A stretch of DNA of 64,000 bases from Acinetobacter sp. 10FS3-1 (GTDB taxonomy: Bacteria > Pseudomonadota > Gammaproteobacteria > Pseudomonadales > Moraxellaceae), in the NCBI RefSeq assembly GCF_013343215.1, contig NZ_CP039143.1, forward strand, positions 2,170,001-2,234,000, given 5' to 3'. Under the pieces are notes generated by a model. The model had not been told where the DNA came from, made no database searches, and saw only the letters and a program-made list of their open reading frames with translations. A program made the translations under genes and the position numbers. This document shows, piece after piece, positions 29,115 to 37,731 of this stretch (its first letter is position 1; each line of letters starts with the position of its first letter).

Positions 29115-30794
29115 ATGAACGGGCCTACAATTAAGCAATATTCTACCACATTCTTGCTGGTAGGGAGCATGGTTTCAACTGTGCATCTTCATGCAGCAGG
29201 AACAGCCTACCATGCAAATCAGAATTATGATGCCATAAAGCAAAGTATGGTGGCTGAGTTTGCGCTGGCCTATCATGATATTCCAACTGCCCTGCATAAC
29301 TATACCGTGCTGGCGATTAAAAGTAATTCCACCGCTGTGAAAGAGCGCGCACTCAATATTGCCCTGGAACACGATGACCTATCTGCGGCACTGGACATTT
29401 CCACGCATTGGGTGGTTCAGGAACCGCAAGATGTGCCCGCATTGTTCTACTTGTCGCACATCGCCTTAAAAGCACATGAGTATGAGCTGGCCGCAGAAAC
29501 GCTGGAGAAAATCCTGCACATTGATGACAGCGCAGATCTAGAAGAGATTCTGGCCGGAATTTCCCCTGAAGATTCTGAGGACCGGGCCTACCTGATCAAT
29601 GCGCTCAGCAAAAGCAGTGCTAAAAATAACCCCTCGATTCTTGTTCTGATTGCCGGCCTTGAAGCCCAAAATGGCCAGCTGGCTCAAGCATTGGAAACCA
29701 TTGGACAAGCACTCAGGAAAAGACCAAAAACAACCGGCTACATACTGCTCAAAGCCAACCTGCTGGATGCCATGGGCGATTATAACGAGACGCTAAAATG
29801 GTATGAAAAATCCAGCCGTAAACATCGTAACAACCTTGAGGTGCGACTGGCTGAAGTAAAATACCGCATCAAACTGAATGATTCTGTGACTGCCTTAAAA
29901 AAATTGCAGGATATTTTAAAGAAATGGCCGACTGCTGAAGAAGCCCTGTTTATTGCCGGTCTGACCAGTATTGATTTAAAAGAATATGAACAGGCTGAAA
30001 AATATCTGGTCGAGCTACGCTATTCGGCGCAGTATCAAAACGAAGCCTATTACTATCTGGCTGTGAATGCCGAACGTAAACAACATTATGAAACAGCAAA
30101 AGCCTATTATCGACTGGTAGATGGCAGCCTGTATATCGTCTCTCGGCGTAATATTATTTCCATCTTTGCCAAGCAGGACAAACTGCATGATGCTTTACGT
30201 TTCCTGACCCAGGAACGGGTAAATTATCCACAGCACACCAGTTTTCTGTATCTGGCCCAAGCCGACATCCTGAAGCGTATGGACAATAAAAAGGCTGCGA
30301 TTCGTCTTCTGGAAGAAGCCAGTAACAACCTGCCGGATGACCCAGAACTGATCTATGCCCAAGTACTCTTGCTTGACCCTTTTGCAGACCGTAACAAGCT
30401 GGATAAACTGCTGCAAGCCCTGCTCAAAATTGAGCCGCATAGCCCAACCTATCTGAATGCTTATGCCTACACCCTCGCCATGCAAAATCGCCGCCTTGAA
30501 GAAGCGCGGCATTATGCAGAGCTGGCCCTGGAATATGCACCGGAACAGGCATCAATTCTGGATACTTATGGCTATATCTGCTATTTGCAAAATGACTTTG
30601 CTAAAGCCTCCCAGGTGCTGGCCAAAGCTTATACGCTAAATGCCAGTCTTAAGATCGGAATACGTTATGCACGTGCCTTATATATGCATGGAGATTTACA
30701 GCAATTTCATCAAGTGTTACAACAACTACAACAAAATCACGCAAATGCCCCCGAATTAGAACAACTTAATTCGCTATTGTTAGCACCACAATAA
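29115..30794 (+). CDS. Exported tetratricopeptide-repeat protein
   Basis: About 559 residues. From ATG 29115 the protein has a signal peptide (hydrophobic core 'TTFLLVGSMVSTVHLHAAG'); the frame is open to a GTG at 29049, but that start would bury the signal. The remainder is tandem TPR-type helices: 'AFALAYHDIPTALHNYTVLA'-like at the start, 'QLAQALETIGQALRKRPKTT', 'EEALFIAGLTSIDLKEYEQA' and 'ASILDTYGYICYLQNDFAKA'. It is equivalent in position to the TPR gene between hemA and lolB in pseudomonads. A scaffold role in the envelope is likely; a precise function is not known. lolB follows 19 nt later. Confidence 0.85.
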   Translation: MNGPTIKQYSTTFLLVGSMVSTVHLHAAGTAYHANQNYDAIKQSMVAEFALAYHDIPTALHNYTVLAIKSNSTAVKERALNIALEHDDLSAALDISTHWVVQEPQDVPALFYLSHIALKAHEYELAAETLEKILHIDDSADLEEILAGISPEDSEDRAYLINALSKSSAKNNPSILVLIAGLEAQNGQLAQALETIGQALRKRPKTTGYILLKANLLDAMGDYNETLKWYEKSSRKHRNNLEVRLAEVKYRIKLNDSVTALKKLQDILKKWPTAEEALFIAGLTSIDLKEYEQAEKYLVELRYSAQYQNEAYYYLAVNAERKQHYETAKAYYRLVDGSLYIVSRRNIISIFAKQDKLHDALRFLTQERVNYPQHTSFLYLAQADILKRMDNKKAAIRLLEEASNNLPDDPELIYAQVLLLDPFADRNKLDKLLQALLKIEPHSPTYLNAYAYTLAMQNRRLEEARHYAELALEYAPEQASILDTYGYICYLQNDFAKASQVLAKAYTLNASLKIGIRYARALYMHGDLQQFHQVLQQLQQNHANAPELEQLNSLLLAPQ

Positions 30795-30813
30795 ACAACA
30801 GGTAACTACACCT

Positions 30814-31395
30814 ATGCGCTATTGGAACTCTTTAGGCTGCAGCATGTTTGCAGCCACTGCCTTATTCATGACGGGCTGTCAGCACATTGTACAGCCTCAA
30901 GCACCGACCACCGGTACGGTACTGGAAGCAGAAAACCAGTTCCAGTTACAGGGGAAAATCGGCGTACGCACCCCACAGCAAAGTGGCAGTGCTTTTTTCA
31001 CCTGGGTACAGCAGCAGGAAGAATTTGACATCGAACTGACTGGCATTTTAGGCGTAGGTCGAACCCAGATTTCAGGCAAACCCGGCCAAGTCACTTTAAA
31101 TAGCGCAAAAACCGGACTGATTCAAGCGGAAAGCGCTGAGGAACTGCTGCAACGTGCAACTGGCTGGCAGGCACCCATAAGCCATCTGGTGGACTGGGTA
31201 CAGGCGCGTCCTTCCACTCAGGCTGCTCAAATCCAGAAAGATAGTGCCCAGCGCATCAGCCAGATTATAGAAGATCAATGGAGGGTAGAGCTAAGCTATA
31301 ACCAGCAGGCAAAACTGCCAAACCGCCTGATTTTAAAACACGCGCTTGAGAACGGTGGTGAAAACCGTATTACAATGCTGATTCAAAACCGTTAA
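30814..31395 (+). CDS. lolB: Outer-membrane lipoprotein receptor LolB
   Basis: A 193-residue lipoprotein that accepts lipoproteins from LolA and inserts them in the outer membrane. The lipobox 'FMTGC' makes C22 the lipidated residue. The mature part has 'FQLQGKIGVRTPQQSGSAFF', 'FDIELTGILGVGRTQISG' and 'GWQAPISHLVDWVQARPS', the LolB core strands with the hydrophobic protruding loop region. The length is near E. coli LolB (207). It is cotranscribed with the TPR gene and ispE (16-nt gap). Confidence 0.93.
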   Translation: MRYWNSLGCSMFAATALFMTGCQHIVQPQAPTTGTVLEAENQFQLQGKIGVRTPQQSGSAFFTWVQQQEEFDIELTGILGVGRTQISGKPGQVTLNSAKTGLIQAESAEELLQRATGWQAPISHLVDWVQARPSTQAAQIQKDSAQRISQIIEDQWRVELSYNQQAKLPNRLILKHALENGGENRITMLIQNR

Positions 31396-31411
31396 CTGCT
31401 CTGATCCAGAT

Positions 31412-32245
31412 ATGATGATTCGTGTTCCCTCCCCTGCAAAGCTGAATTTGTTTTTACATATTACCGGTCGCCGGCCGGATGGTTATCATGAGCTGCAAAC
31501 CATTTTCCAGCTGATTAACTTATATGACTGGCTGGAGTTTGAACAAAGCGCTGATGATGCGATTCAGATTGAGGGACTGGCTTCGGTCGATCAGGAACAC
31601 AACCTGATTTATCGCGCCGTGCAGATGTTACGGCCCCATGCCAAGACTCCTTGTGGTTTAAGCATTCATATAGAAAAAAATATTCCAATGGGTGCAGGTC
31701 TTGGCGGCGGCTCTTCCAATGCAGCCACAACGCTGATTGTGGTCAACCAGCTCTGGCAATGTGGCCTTAGCACCGGGCAACTTGCCGAACTTGGGCTAAA
31801 GCTCGGGGCAGATGTTCCCATTTTTGTGCATGGTCTGAATGCTTGGGCCGAAGGCATTGGTGAACACTTAACATTCATAGACTTAGATCAAAAAAAATTC
31901 ATTGTATTAAAACCTGACTGTTTTATCAGCACTCAACAGCTTTTTTCACAAAAAATGTTGACAAGAGACACGAAGCCATCTAAATTTTGCGCCTATCAGC
32001 AAACACCATCTGATTTTGGAAATAACTTTGAGCCAGTAGCGAGAAGCCTATATCCGGAAGTCGATGCAGCCATGCAATATCTTGACCAGTTCGGAGTTGC
32101 AAAGTTGACAGGTACAGGTGCCTGCGTGTTTATTGAGGTAACTGATGAATTGAATATCGCGGATATTCTGGTAAATGCGCCATGTAAAGCTTACCTGGTG
32201 GACAGTTTACAAGAATCCCCTTTACGTCAATTCAAAGTTCAATAG
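31412..32245 (+). CDS. ispE: 4-diphosphocytidyl-2-C-methyl-D-erythritol kinase
   Basis: A 277-residue GHMP kinase of the MEP isoprenoid pathway. It shows 'VPSPAKLNLFLHITGRRPDG' at the start, the ATP-binding 'IPMGAGLGGGSSNAATTL' and the C-terminal 'AKLTGTGACVFIEV' (GHMP motif 3). The length is normal (E. coli 283). Its TAG stop (32243-32245) overlaps the first two bases of the first tRNA-Gln, so tRNA processing must cut within the end of this message. Confidence 0.96.
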   Translation: MMIRVPSPAKLNLFLHITGRRPDGYHELQTIFQLINLYDWLEFEQSADDAIQIEGLASVDQEHNLIYRAVQMLRPHAKTPCGLSIHIEKNIPMGAGLGGGSSNAATTLIVVNQLWQCGLSTGQLAELGLKLGADVPIFVHGLNAWAEGIGEHLTFIDLDQKKFIVLKPDCFISTQQLFSQKMLTRDTKPSKFCAYQQTPSDFGNNFEPVARSLYPEVDAAMQYLDQFGVAKLTGTGACVFIEVTDELNIADILVNAPCKAYLVDSLQESPLRQFKVQ

Positions 32246-32318
32246 GGGTATCGCCAAGTGGTAAGGCACCGGGTTTTGATCTCGGCATCCGTTGGTTCGA
32301 ATCCAGCTACCCCTGCCA
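32244..32318 (+). tRNA. tRNA-Gln (UUG), copy 1 of 4
   Basis: A 75-nt cloverleaf with encoded CCA. The acceptor AGGGGTA pairs with TACCCCT, and the anticodon loop is TTTTGAT (UUG). Its first two bases are the last two of the ispE stop codon. Confidence 0.95.
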
Positions 32319-32343
32319 TTTTTCACCTGTAGATGTATGTATT

Positions 32344-32418
32344 AGGGGTATCGCCAAGTGGTAAGGCACCGGGTTTTGATCTCGGCATCCGTTGGTTCGA
32401 ATCCAGCTACCCCTGCCA
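32344..32418 (+). tRNA. tRNA-Gln (UUG), copy 2 of 4
   Basis: Identical in sequence to copy 1 over 75 nt and separated from it by a 25-nt spacer with no promoter. Confidence 0.95.
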
Positions 32419-32436
32419 TTTACATTCATCAAATCT

Positions 32437-32511
32437 AGGGGTATCGCCAAGTGGTAAGGCACCGGGTTTTGATCTCGGCATCCGTTGGTTCGAATCCAGC
32501 TACCCCTGCCA
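32437..32511 (+). tRNA. tRNA-Gln (UUG), copy 3 of 4
   Basis: Identical to the other copies and separated from copy 2 by an 18-nt spacer. Confidence 0.95.
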
Positions 32512-32562
32512 TTTCTCGAAAAAAGACAGAACATCTATTTGCGGTAAGACTGTTAATTTACC

Positions 32563-32591
32563 TTGACATAACATCGCAAAAATATTAAAGT
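32563..32591 (+). promoter_or_regulatory. Promoter before the fourth tRNA-Gln and prs
   Basis: TTGACA (32563-32568), a 17-bp spacer and TAAAGT (32586-32591), inside the 91-nt spacer between copies 3 and 4. The predicted start is only a few bases before the tRNA. Confidence 0.65.
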
Positions 32592-32602
32592 TCTGCCGCA
32601 TT

Positions 32603-32677
32603 AGGGGTATCGCCAAGTGGTAAGGCACCGGGTTTTGATCTCGGCATCCGTTGGTTCGAATCCAGCTACCCCTGCCA
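32603..32677 (+). tRNA. tRNA-Gln (UUG), copy 4 of 4
   Basis: Identical to the other three. It ends 36 nt before the prs start codon, so prs is probably released from the same transcript by tRNA processing. Confidence 0.95.
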
Positions 32678-32713
32678 TCTACTTCCATACATACCAACCG
32701 CCAAGGGTGCTTC

Positions 32714-33667
32714 ATGCCCAATCTTGTCGTTTTTAGTGGAACTGCACATCCACAATTCGCTCAAAAAGTCGTAAGTCATTTACATATTCCTCTAGGCGCT
32801 GCCTCTGTAGGTCAGTTCTCTGATGGCGAAATCGCTGTTGAGATTACTGAAAATGTTCGTGGTAAAGACGTATTCATCGTACAACCTACTTGTGCCCCTA
32901 CCAACGATAACCTGATGGAAATCCTGGTGATGGCTGATGCATTGCGTCGTGCAAGTGCTGGTCGTATTACTGCCGTGATCCCTTACTTCGGTTATGCCCG
33001 CCAAGACCGTCGTCCTCGTTCAAGCCGTGTACCAATTACTGCAAAAGTTGTTGCAGACATGTTGACTACCGTCGGTATTGACCGTGTGGTGATGATTGAC
33101 CTGCATGCTGACCAGATTCAAGGTTTCTTCGATATTCCTGTCGACAACATCTATGGTACACCAGCATTGCTTGCTGACCTGCGCCAGCAGTCACATAATA
33201 ACCTGATGGTTGTTTCTCCTGACGTTGGGGGTGTAGTCCGTGCACGTGCTGTTGCAAAACAGATGGGCGATATCGATCTTGCGATTATTGATAAACGTCG
33301 TCAAAAAGCGAATGAGTCACAAGTGATGCATTTGATTGGTGACGTGAAAGATCGCGACTGTGTCATTGTCGATGACATGGTCGATACGGCAGGTACCCTG
33401 TGTAAAGCAGCAGATGCACTGAAAACTTTCGGTGCACGCAAAGTTGTTGCCTATGCTACTCACCCTGTACTGTCTGGCAAAGCCATTGAAAACCTGAAAA
33501 ACTCTGTAATTGACGAGCTGGTAGTCACTGACACCATCCCGCTTTCAGAAGAAGCTCAGAATCTGGGCAAAATCCGTCAGGTTTCGGTTGCAAGCATGGT
33601 TGCTGAAACGATCCGTCGTATCAACAACGAAGAATCTATTAGCGCAATGTTCGATTCTTATCTATAA
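32714..33667 (+). CDS. prs: Ribose-phosphate pyrophosphokinase
   Basis: A 317-residue enzyme making PRPP from ribose-5-phosphate and ATP for nucleotides, histidine and tryptophan. It opens '[19 protein letters not shown]' and has '[13 protein letters not shown]', '[11 protein letters not shown]' (flexible loop and regulatory region), '[19 protein letters not shown]' and the PRPP-binding '[13 protein letters not shown]'. The ATG at 32714 gives the family's 315-residue length; the open frame upstream runs through tRNA-Gln. It is linked to carAB metabolically through pyrimidine synthesis. Confidence 0.97.
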   Translation: MPNLVVFSGTAHPQFAQKVVSHLHIPLGAASVGQFSDGEIAVEITENVRGKDVFIVQPTCAPTNDNLMEILVMADALRRASAGRITAVIPYFGYARQDRRPRSSRVPITAKVVADMLTTVGIDRVVMIDLHADQIQGFFDIPVDNIYGTPALLADLRQQSHNNLMVVSPDVGGVVRARAVAKQMGDIDLAIIDKRRQKANESQVMHLIGDVKDRDCVIVDDMVDTAGTLCKAADALKTFGARKVVAYATHPVLSGKAIENLKNSVIDELVVTDTIPLSEEAQNLGKIRQVSVASMVAETIRRINNEESISAMFDSYL

Positions 33668-33684
33668 TAGTGCGCTGAATTTCT

Positions 33685-33710
33685 AAAGCCCTGCCATTTG
33701 GCAGGGCTTT
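33685..33710 (+). terminator. Hairpin after prs
   Basis: AAAGCCCTGCC (33685-33695) / GGCAGGGCTTT (33700-33710). Only three T residues follow, so some read-through into rplY is likely. Confidence 0.7.
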
Positions 33711-33765
33711 GTATCACCAGATCGGTCGCAGATCTGGTTCATTTAACTTAAATAGGATGTCTATC

Positions 33766-34062
33766 ATGGCAAACTTCGTATTAAACGCAGAAGCACGTGA
33801 AGTAGCATTACAAGGGAAAGGTTCGAGCCGCCGCCTTCGCAATGCTGCTAAAGTACCTGCTATCATCTACGGTGGTGCTGCTGAGCCTGTAGCTATTACA
33901 CTTGAACTTCGTGAGCTTGTTAAAGCTTTAGAAAACAACGCTTTTTTTGAAGAAGTGATTGAAGTTAAAGTAGGTGATAACGTTGAAAACGTGAAAATCC
34001 AAGCGTTACAGCGTCACCCAGCTAAAAACACACCAATGCACGCTGACTTCAAACGCGCATAA
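33766..34062 (+). CDS. rplY: 50S ribosomal protein L25
   Basis: A 98-residue 5S rRNA-binding protein in the short form seen in E. coli (94 residues), without the C-terminal CTC domain. It starts '[20 protein letters not shown]' and shows '[17 protein letters not shown]' and '[14 protein letters not shown]'. The ATG at 33766, with AGGATGT upstream, is chosen; the frame's upstream extension is not conserved. pth follows 19 nt later, the classical prs-rplY-pth order. Confidence 0.95.
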   Translation: MANFVLNAEAREVALQGKGSSRRLRNAAKVPAIIYGGAAEPVAITLELRELVKALENNAFFEEVIEVKVGDNVENVKIQALQRHPAKNTPMHADFKRA

Positions 34063-34081
34063 GTGTTGATGGTGTAAATTA

Positions 34082-34663
34082 GTGTCTAGTATTTCACTGA
34101 TTGTCGGTTTGGGTAACCCAGGTTCTGAGTATGCCCAAACCCGCCATAATGCAGGCTTCTGGTTTGTAGAACGTCTTGCAGACCAATATGGCATTAGCCT
34201 TAAAAAAGACCCGAAATTTAATGGAATCAGCGGGCGTGGCAATATTGAAGGACAGGATGTTCGTCTTCTCATGCCTACAACCTTTATGAACCTTTCTGGT
34301 AAAAGTGTTGTTCCTTTCGCTAAATTCTATAATATCGCACCAGAATCGATCCTGATCGCCCACGATGAGCTGGATATGAATCCCGGCATCATTCGCCTAA
34401 AAACTGGCGGTGGCCATGGTGGACATAATGGTTTACGCGATATCGTGCCGCATATCGGTGCAAATTTCCATCGTTTACGTATTGGGATTGGTCATCCGGG
34501 CACTAAAGAACGGGTTTCTGGCCATGTTCTGAGTAAGGCACCAAGTAGTGAACAGGGTTTAATGGATGATGCTATTGCGCACGTACTGGCCCGTACCAAA
34601 ATACTGGTTAACGGTGAAGTACAGCAAGCCATGAATCAAATTAATGCCTATAAACCGAACTGA
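34082..34663 (+). CDS. pth: Peptidyl-tRNA hydrolase
   Basis: A 193-residue esterase that recycles prematurely released peptidyl-tRNA. It shows 'LIVGLGNPGSEYAQTRHNAG' with catalytic H22 and N12, 'TFMNLSGKSVVPFAKFY', 'HDELDMNPG' and 'GGGHGGHNGLRDI'. The start is GTG at 34082. The length equals E. coli Pth (194). It is cotranscribed with rplY. Confidence 0.96.
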   Translation: MSSISLIVGLGNPGSEYAQTRHNAGFWFVERLADQYGISLKKDPKFNGISGRGNIEGQDVRLLMPTTFMNLSGKSVVPFAKFYNIAPESILIAHDELDMNPGIIRLKTGGGHGGHNGLRDIVPHIGANFHRLRIGIGHPGTKERVSGHVLSKAPSSEQGLMDDAIAHVLARTKILVNGEVQQAMNQINAYKPN

Positions 34664-34689
34664 ACATTCAATAATTGCTGGACAATTAC

Positions 34690-34728
34690 GCTTGCCTTGC
34701 AAGGCGTTTAGGCGCAAAATGCGCAAGC
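34690..34728. repeat. Nested palindromes between pth and panD
   Basis: A perfect 12-bp palindrome GCCTTGCAAGGC (34694-34705) and a GCGC-AAAAT-GCGC hairpin (34712-34724) are enclosed by GCTTG / CAAGC. There is no T tract. The role is unknown; it could be the end of the pth transcript or a leader structure for panD. Confidence 0.45.
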
Positions 34729-34806
34729 CTACTCACTGATCCAGTGCCGTAGAAACTGATTCAACCATAAGGTCAAAATCTTAGGTCAACTAAGGGGACG
34801 CTAGCC

Positions 34807-35187
34807 ATGCTATCTCGTTTATTAAAATGCAAAATTCACCGCGCTTTTGTTACACATGCAGAATTACACTATGAAGGTTCATGTGCAATTGATGGCGTTT
34901 TAATGGATTTGGCTGGCATTCGTGAATATGAAGAAATTCATGTATGGAACGTGACCAATGGTAAACGCTTTACTACTTATGCAATTCGTGGTGAAGATAA
35001 TTCCGGAATTATTTCGGTGAATGGTGGTGCAGCACATCAGGCCGATGTTGGCGATATCATCATTATTGCCACCTTTGGTGATTTTACCGAAGCTGAAGCC
35101 AATGCACATAAACCACGTCTGGTTTATGCAAATCCGGACAATACGGTAAATCACACTGCTAACTGTATTCCAGTACAAGTAGCGTGA
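34807..35187 (+). CDS. panD: Aspartate 1-decarboxylase (proenzyme)
   Basis: A 126-residue pyruvoyl-dependent enzyme making beta-alanine for pantothenate and coenzyme A. The self-cleavage site is G24-S25 in '[11 protein letters not shown]', and K9, Y58-equivalent and '[20 protein letters not shown]' complete the family signature. The length matches E. coli PanD (126). It lies alone after pth with its own terminator. It complements coaD elsewhere in the window. Confidence 0.97.
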   Translation: MLSRLLKCKIHRAFVTHAELHYEGSCAIDGVLMDLAGIREYEEIHVWNVTNGKRFTTYAIRGEDNSGIISVNGGAAHQADVGDIIIIATFGDFTEAEANAHKPRLVYANPDNTVNHTANCIPVQVA

Positions 35188-35204
35188 TTGATCACTCAAG
35201 ATTC

Positions 35205-35231
35205 AAAAGCCCGCATCTTGCGGGCTTTTTT
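35205..35231 (+). terminator. Terminator of panD
   Basis: AAGCCCGCA (35207-35215) / TGCGGGCTT (35219-35227), with six T residues. Confidence 0.9.
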
Positions 35232-35262
35232 ATTGCTAAAAATACCTCCCCTCTACAAGAGA

Positions 35263-35826
35263 TCAACTGTCCTGCCACCAGCTTTTACGAGTTTTACAAT
35301 TCAAGGAGTTAAGCTGCTGATCGACCAGATCCACTAGGACGGCCTCACCATTTTCCTGTACTTTTAATTCAGCAAATTTAGCATTTCGATAACAGGACTC
35401 CAGCCCTTCAGCGAACATAAAACTGTTGGCAGCAGGATATAAACTCTCAAAAGTATTACGGGGATTTTTCAAAACAAGCTTGCTAAATGCTGCTGACCCA
35501 CCAAGAAGCCTTTGATCAAAACTGGTCGTGATCACTCTGCGCTGTTTATCCAGCTGCACATAACTTAGCACCTGGGACTGATTTTCAAAATCGTCAATAC
35601 GAAGATTCGAAAAAGATCGCTGGCTACTCTGCCTCGCTGCAGCACCAAAATGCAGCTGATAGCTCAGGGCCATATAATCTCCCTGAAGTATAGAGCGCGG
35701 ATCTACAGGCATCAATTCAACAAACATGCTCTGGCTATTTCTTAAATGCCATTCATGCTGCAAAATCAGCCCACTAAACAAGGCTATATTCAAAATGGCC
35801 AAATAAAGAGGAAGAAACTTTTTCAT
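35263..35826 (-). CDS. GDYXXLXY-domain protein
   Basis: A 187-residue protein with one N-terminal membrane anchor (about residues 4-22) and an extracytoplasmic domain. It contains 'RSILQGDYMALSYQL', the GDYXXLXY motif that names the family, followed by 'DKQRRVI' and 'FMFAEG' segments. Family members are typically encoded next to DUF2157/DUF4401 membrane proteins, as here: its ATG overlaps the stop of the upstream gene by 4 nt (ATGA), implying translational coupling. The biochemical role is unknown. Confidence 0.8.
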   Translation of the reverse strand: MKKFLPLYLAILNIALFSGLILQHEWHLRNSQSMFVELMPVDPRSILQGDYMALSYQLHFGAAARQSSQRSFSNLRIDDFENQSQVLSYVQLDKQRRVITTSFDQRLLGGSAAFSKLVLKNPRNTFESLYPAANSFMFAEGLESCYRNAKFAELKVQENGEAVLVDLVDQQLNSLNCKTRKSWWQDS

Positions 35827-37619
35827 CTGGGCTCTCCTTCTCTACCTTCCAGCATTGGTCGGTTTAAAATATAAGCCAGCAGCAGTACCAGCAGCCCGGA
35901 TGCAAAAATACTGAGACTTTTAAAAAGAAAGCTTAGACCCAGATTGTAATACAGCATCCATAACCAGAAGACCAGCAGCAAGATGGACAGCGCCTGTATC
36001 CAAACGTGCCGATAAACAATCGCCCACGCCATCAGCAGCAGAATTATTAAAATTTCAAAATAGCCCAGCCAGATTAATACTATTCCCAAGACGGGAACCA
36101 GCCACAGGAAATGCCGATTAAATTGCTGTTTATATAGCAGAATAAAGCTCAGTAGCCATATTGCCGGTAAAGCATAAAAAACCATGAGATTTTCAAGATA
36201 ATGATGATCAGCTGGATGAACCACCACCTGCTTAAATAAAGTTTGCAATATCGCCATGGCTGCCAGTATGCAGATCATCCATAACTGTATGCTTTTGCTA
36301 TAGCGGGATTCCAGCCAATGGCTGGTACTTATTAAAATAACAATGAGAATCAGATAATTGATTGACATTGCAATCAACAACAACTGGTCATGCTGTATTT
36401 TTGAATAGAAGGCTGCAATCGCTAAAACATGTGCTATTAATAATTGTAAAACCACCACCCACCAATGCATACGGCTCCGCATACTCAGCAGTGTAATCCC
36501 TAGCTGAATCAACCAGATCAGCACCAGGCTATCTGTTAGCCACTCCGTATGAATCAGAACGGCGGCCTGACCACATAGCCACAAACAATACGCAAACTGG
36601 CGCAGAAAAACAGAGTTCCTGGTATGAATCAACCAGCAGGCAGCCACGATAAAAACCGCTCCCATAAAAATGGAAAAACTTTTCCAATAGGTCAGTAATA
36701 AGGCAGCCAGAATGATTCCAGCAATCCATGCACCTAGCGCCAGTGGAATCACTGAAAACCTGCTTTTGGGGAGGATCTTCATTAATAAGCCACTGATCCC
36801 AGCGAACCAAGCAAAGATCAGTACAGCCAGAACCAGCAAGCCTCCGGCTGATTCCTGAAAATGGGACTTGGTCAGATCCAAGATCAGCACACTCATACTC
36901 AGCGCGAGTCCAGCCACCAGCAAACTGGTTTCCAGCTGCTTACCAAGGCTATAAAAATAAGCACTGAATATGAGGGGCAAACTTAATACCGAACCTAAAT
37001 ACCAGATAGAGTTCGAGTTGATAAACTGGACCATGCTCACTATAGAAATTATCACCACAGCCACAATCAACAGATAACGCAAAACCGAATAAAATCGCAG
37101 TGCATAGAAAAAGCTAACACCGGTGAGTACATTCAGAGTCAACCAATAGGCAGGCTCGGCACGCTCCATCCAGAAGCTCTGCTTGAAATACAGATACAGT
37201 GCCAGCTGGCTAATCACACAAAATAAAGCAAAAACACCAATATTCAGACGATACAACCAAGGCAAGAGCAATAAAGCCCACAGTAAAAAAAGCTGATAAC
37301 TATCCGCCCCTGTTTGATAAATCTGCCCTATCACCGCTAGGCTTAAGCCCAGCATCAGCCCCACAACACCATCTAGACTTTGTCTTACCATTTCTCGTGC
37401 ACTAAAGCGTATGCTGAGCAATGCCGAAATCAGCACTAAGGCTTGTGGAATCAGGAGCTGTACCCACTTGGGAAGCATCCACCAGTTCGCAGCCAGCAGA
37501 TATACAATACTGACAGCGATCAGCCGAATTCCAATGATCTGTAGGTATTGAATAACAGCAGGTTGACTAAATAGCAGGGGTGAAAATGGATGGTCTGACT
37601 TTATGATTATTTTAGACAT
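35823..37619 (-). CDS. DUF2157/DUF4401 polytopic membrane protein
   Basis: A 598-residue integral membrane protein with many hydrophobic segments, probably 14 or more. The N-terminal portion has 'GQIYQTGADSYQLFLLWALL', the conserved core of DUF2157, and the C-terminal half corresponds to DUF4401. It is encoded just upstream of, and overlapping, the GDYXXLXY gene, which suggests a two-component membrane complex. No enzyme motif is visible. Proteins of this kind have no settled function. Confidence 0.8.
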   Translation of the reverse strand: MSKIIIKSDHPFSPLLFSQPAVIQYLQIIGIRLIAVSIVYLLAANWWMLPKWVQLLIPQALVLISALLSIRFSAREMVRQSLDGVVGLMLGLSLAVIGQIYQTGADSYQLFLLWALLLLPWLYRLNIGVFALFCVISQLALYLYFKQSFWMERAEPAYWLTLNVLTGVSFFYALRFYSVLRYLLIVAVVIISIVSMVQFINSNSIWYLGSVLSLPLIFSAYFYSLGKQLETSLLVAGLALSMSVLILDLTKSHFQESAGGLLVLAVLIFAWFAGISGLLMKILPKSRFSVIPLALGAWIAGIILAALLLTYWKSFSIFMGAVFIVAACWLIHTRNSVFLRQFAYCLWLCGQAAVLIHTEWLTDSLVLIWLIQLGITLLSMRSRMHWWVVVLQLLIAHVLAIAAFYSKIQHDQLLLIAMSINYLILIVILISTSHWLESRYSKSIQLWMICILAAMAILQTLFKQVVVHPADHHYLENLMVFYALPAIWLLSFILLYKQQFNRHFLWLVPVLGIVLIWLGYFEILIILLLMAWAIVYRHVWIQALSILLLVFWLWMLYYNLGLSFLFKSLSIFASGLLVLLLAYILNRPMLEGREGEPR

Positions 37620-37731
37620 TCTGAGCGGTTCAGTTTTATTTGATTTTACCTTAGCATAATTTTTACTGACTCTTCCAGACAGGATCGTTAAATTTTATTT
37701 AGCCAGACCCTTGTTTTTATTGATTTTATAC

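Noticed and set aside
32244..32677. Four near-regular 75-nt direct repeats resembling a CRISPR array
   Set aside because: The repeats are complete tRNA-Gln cloverleaves with CCA ends, the spacers are unequal, and there are no cas genes.
32307..32721. Repeated '[25 protein letters not shown]' peptides on the minus strand
   Set aside because: They are translations of the reverse strand of the tRNA-Gln copies, a common artefact.
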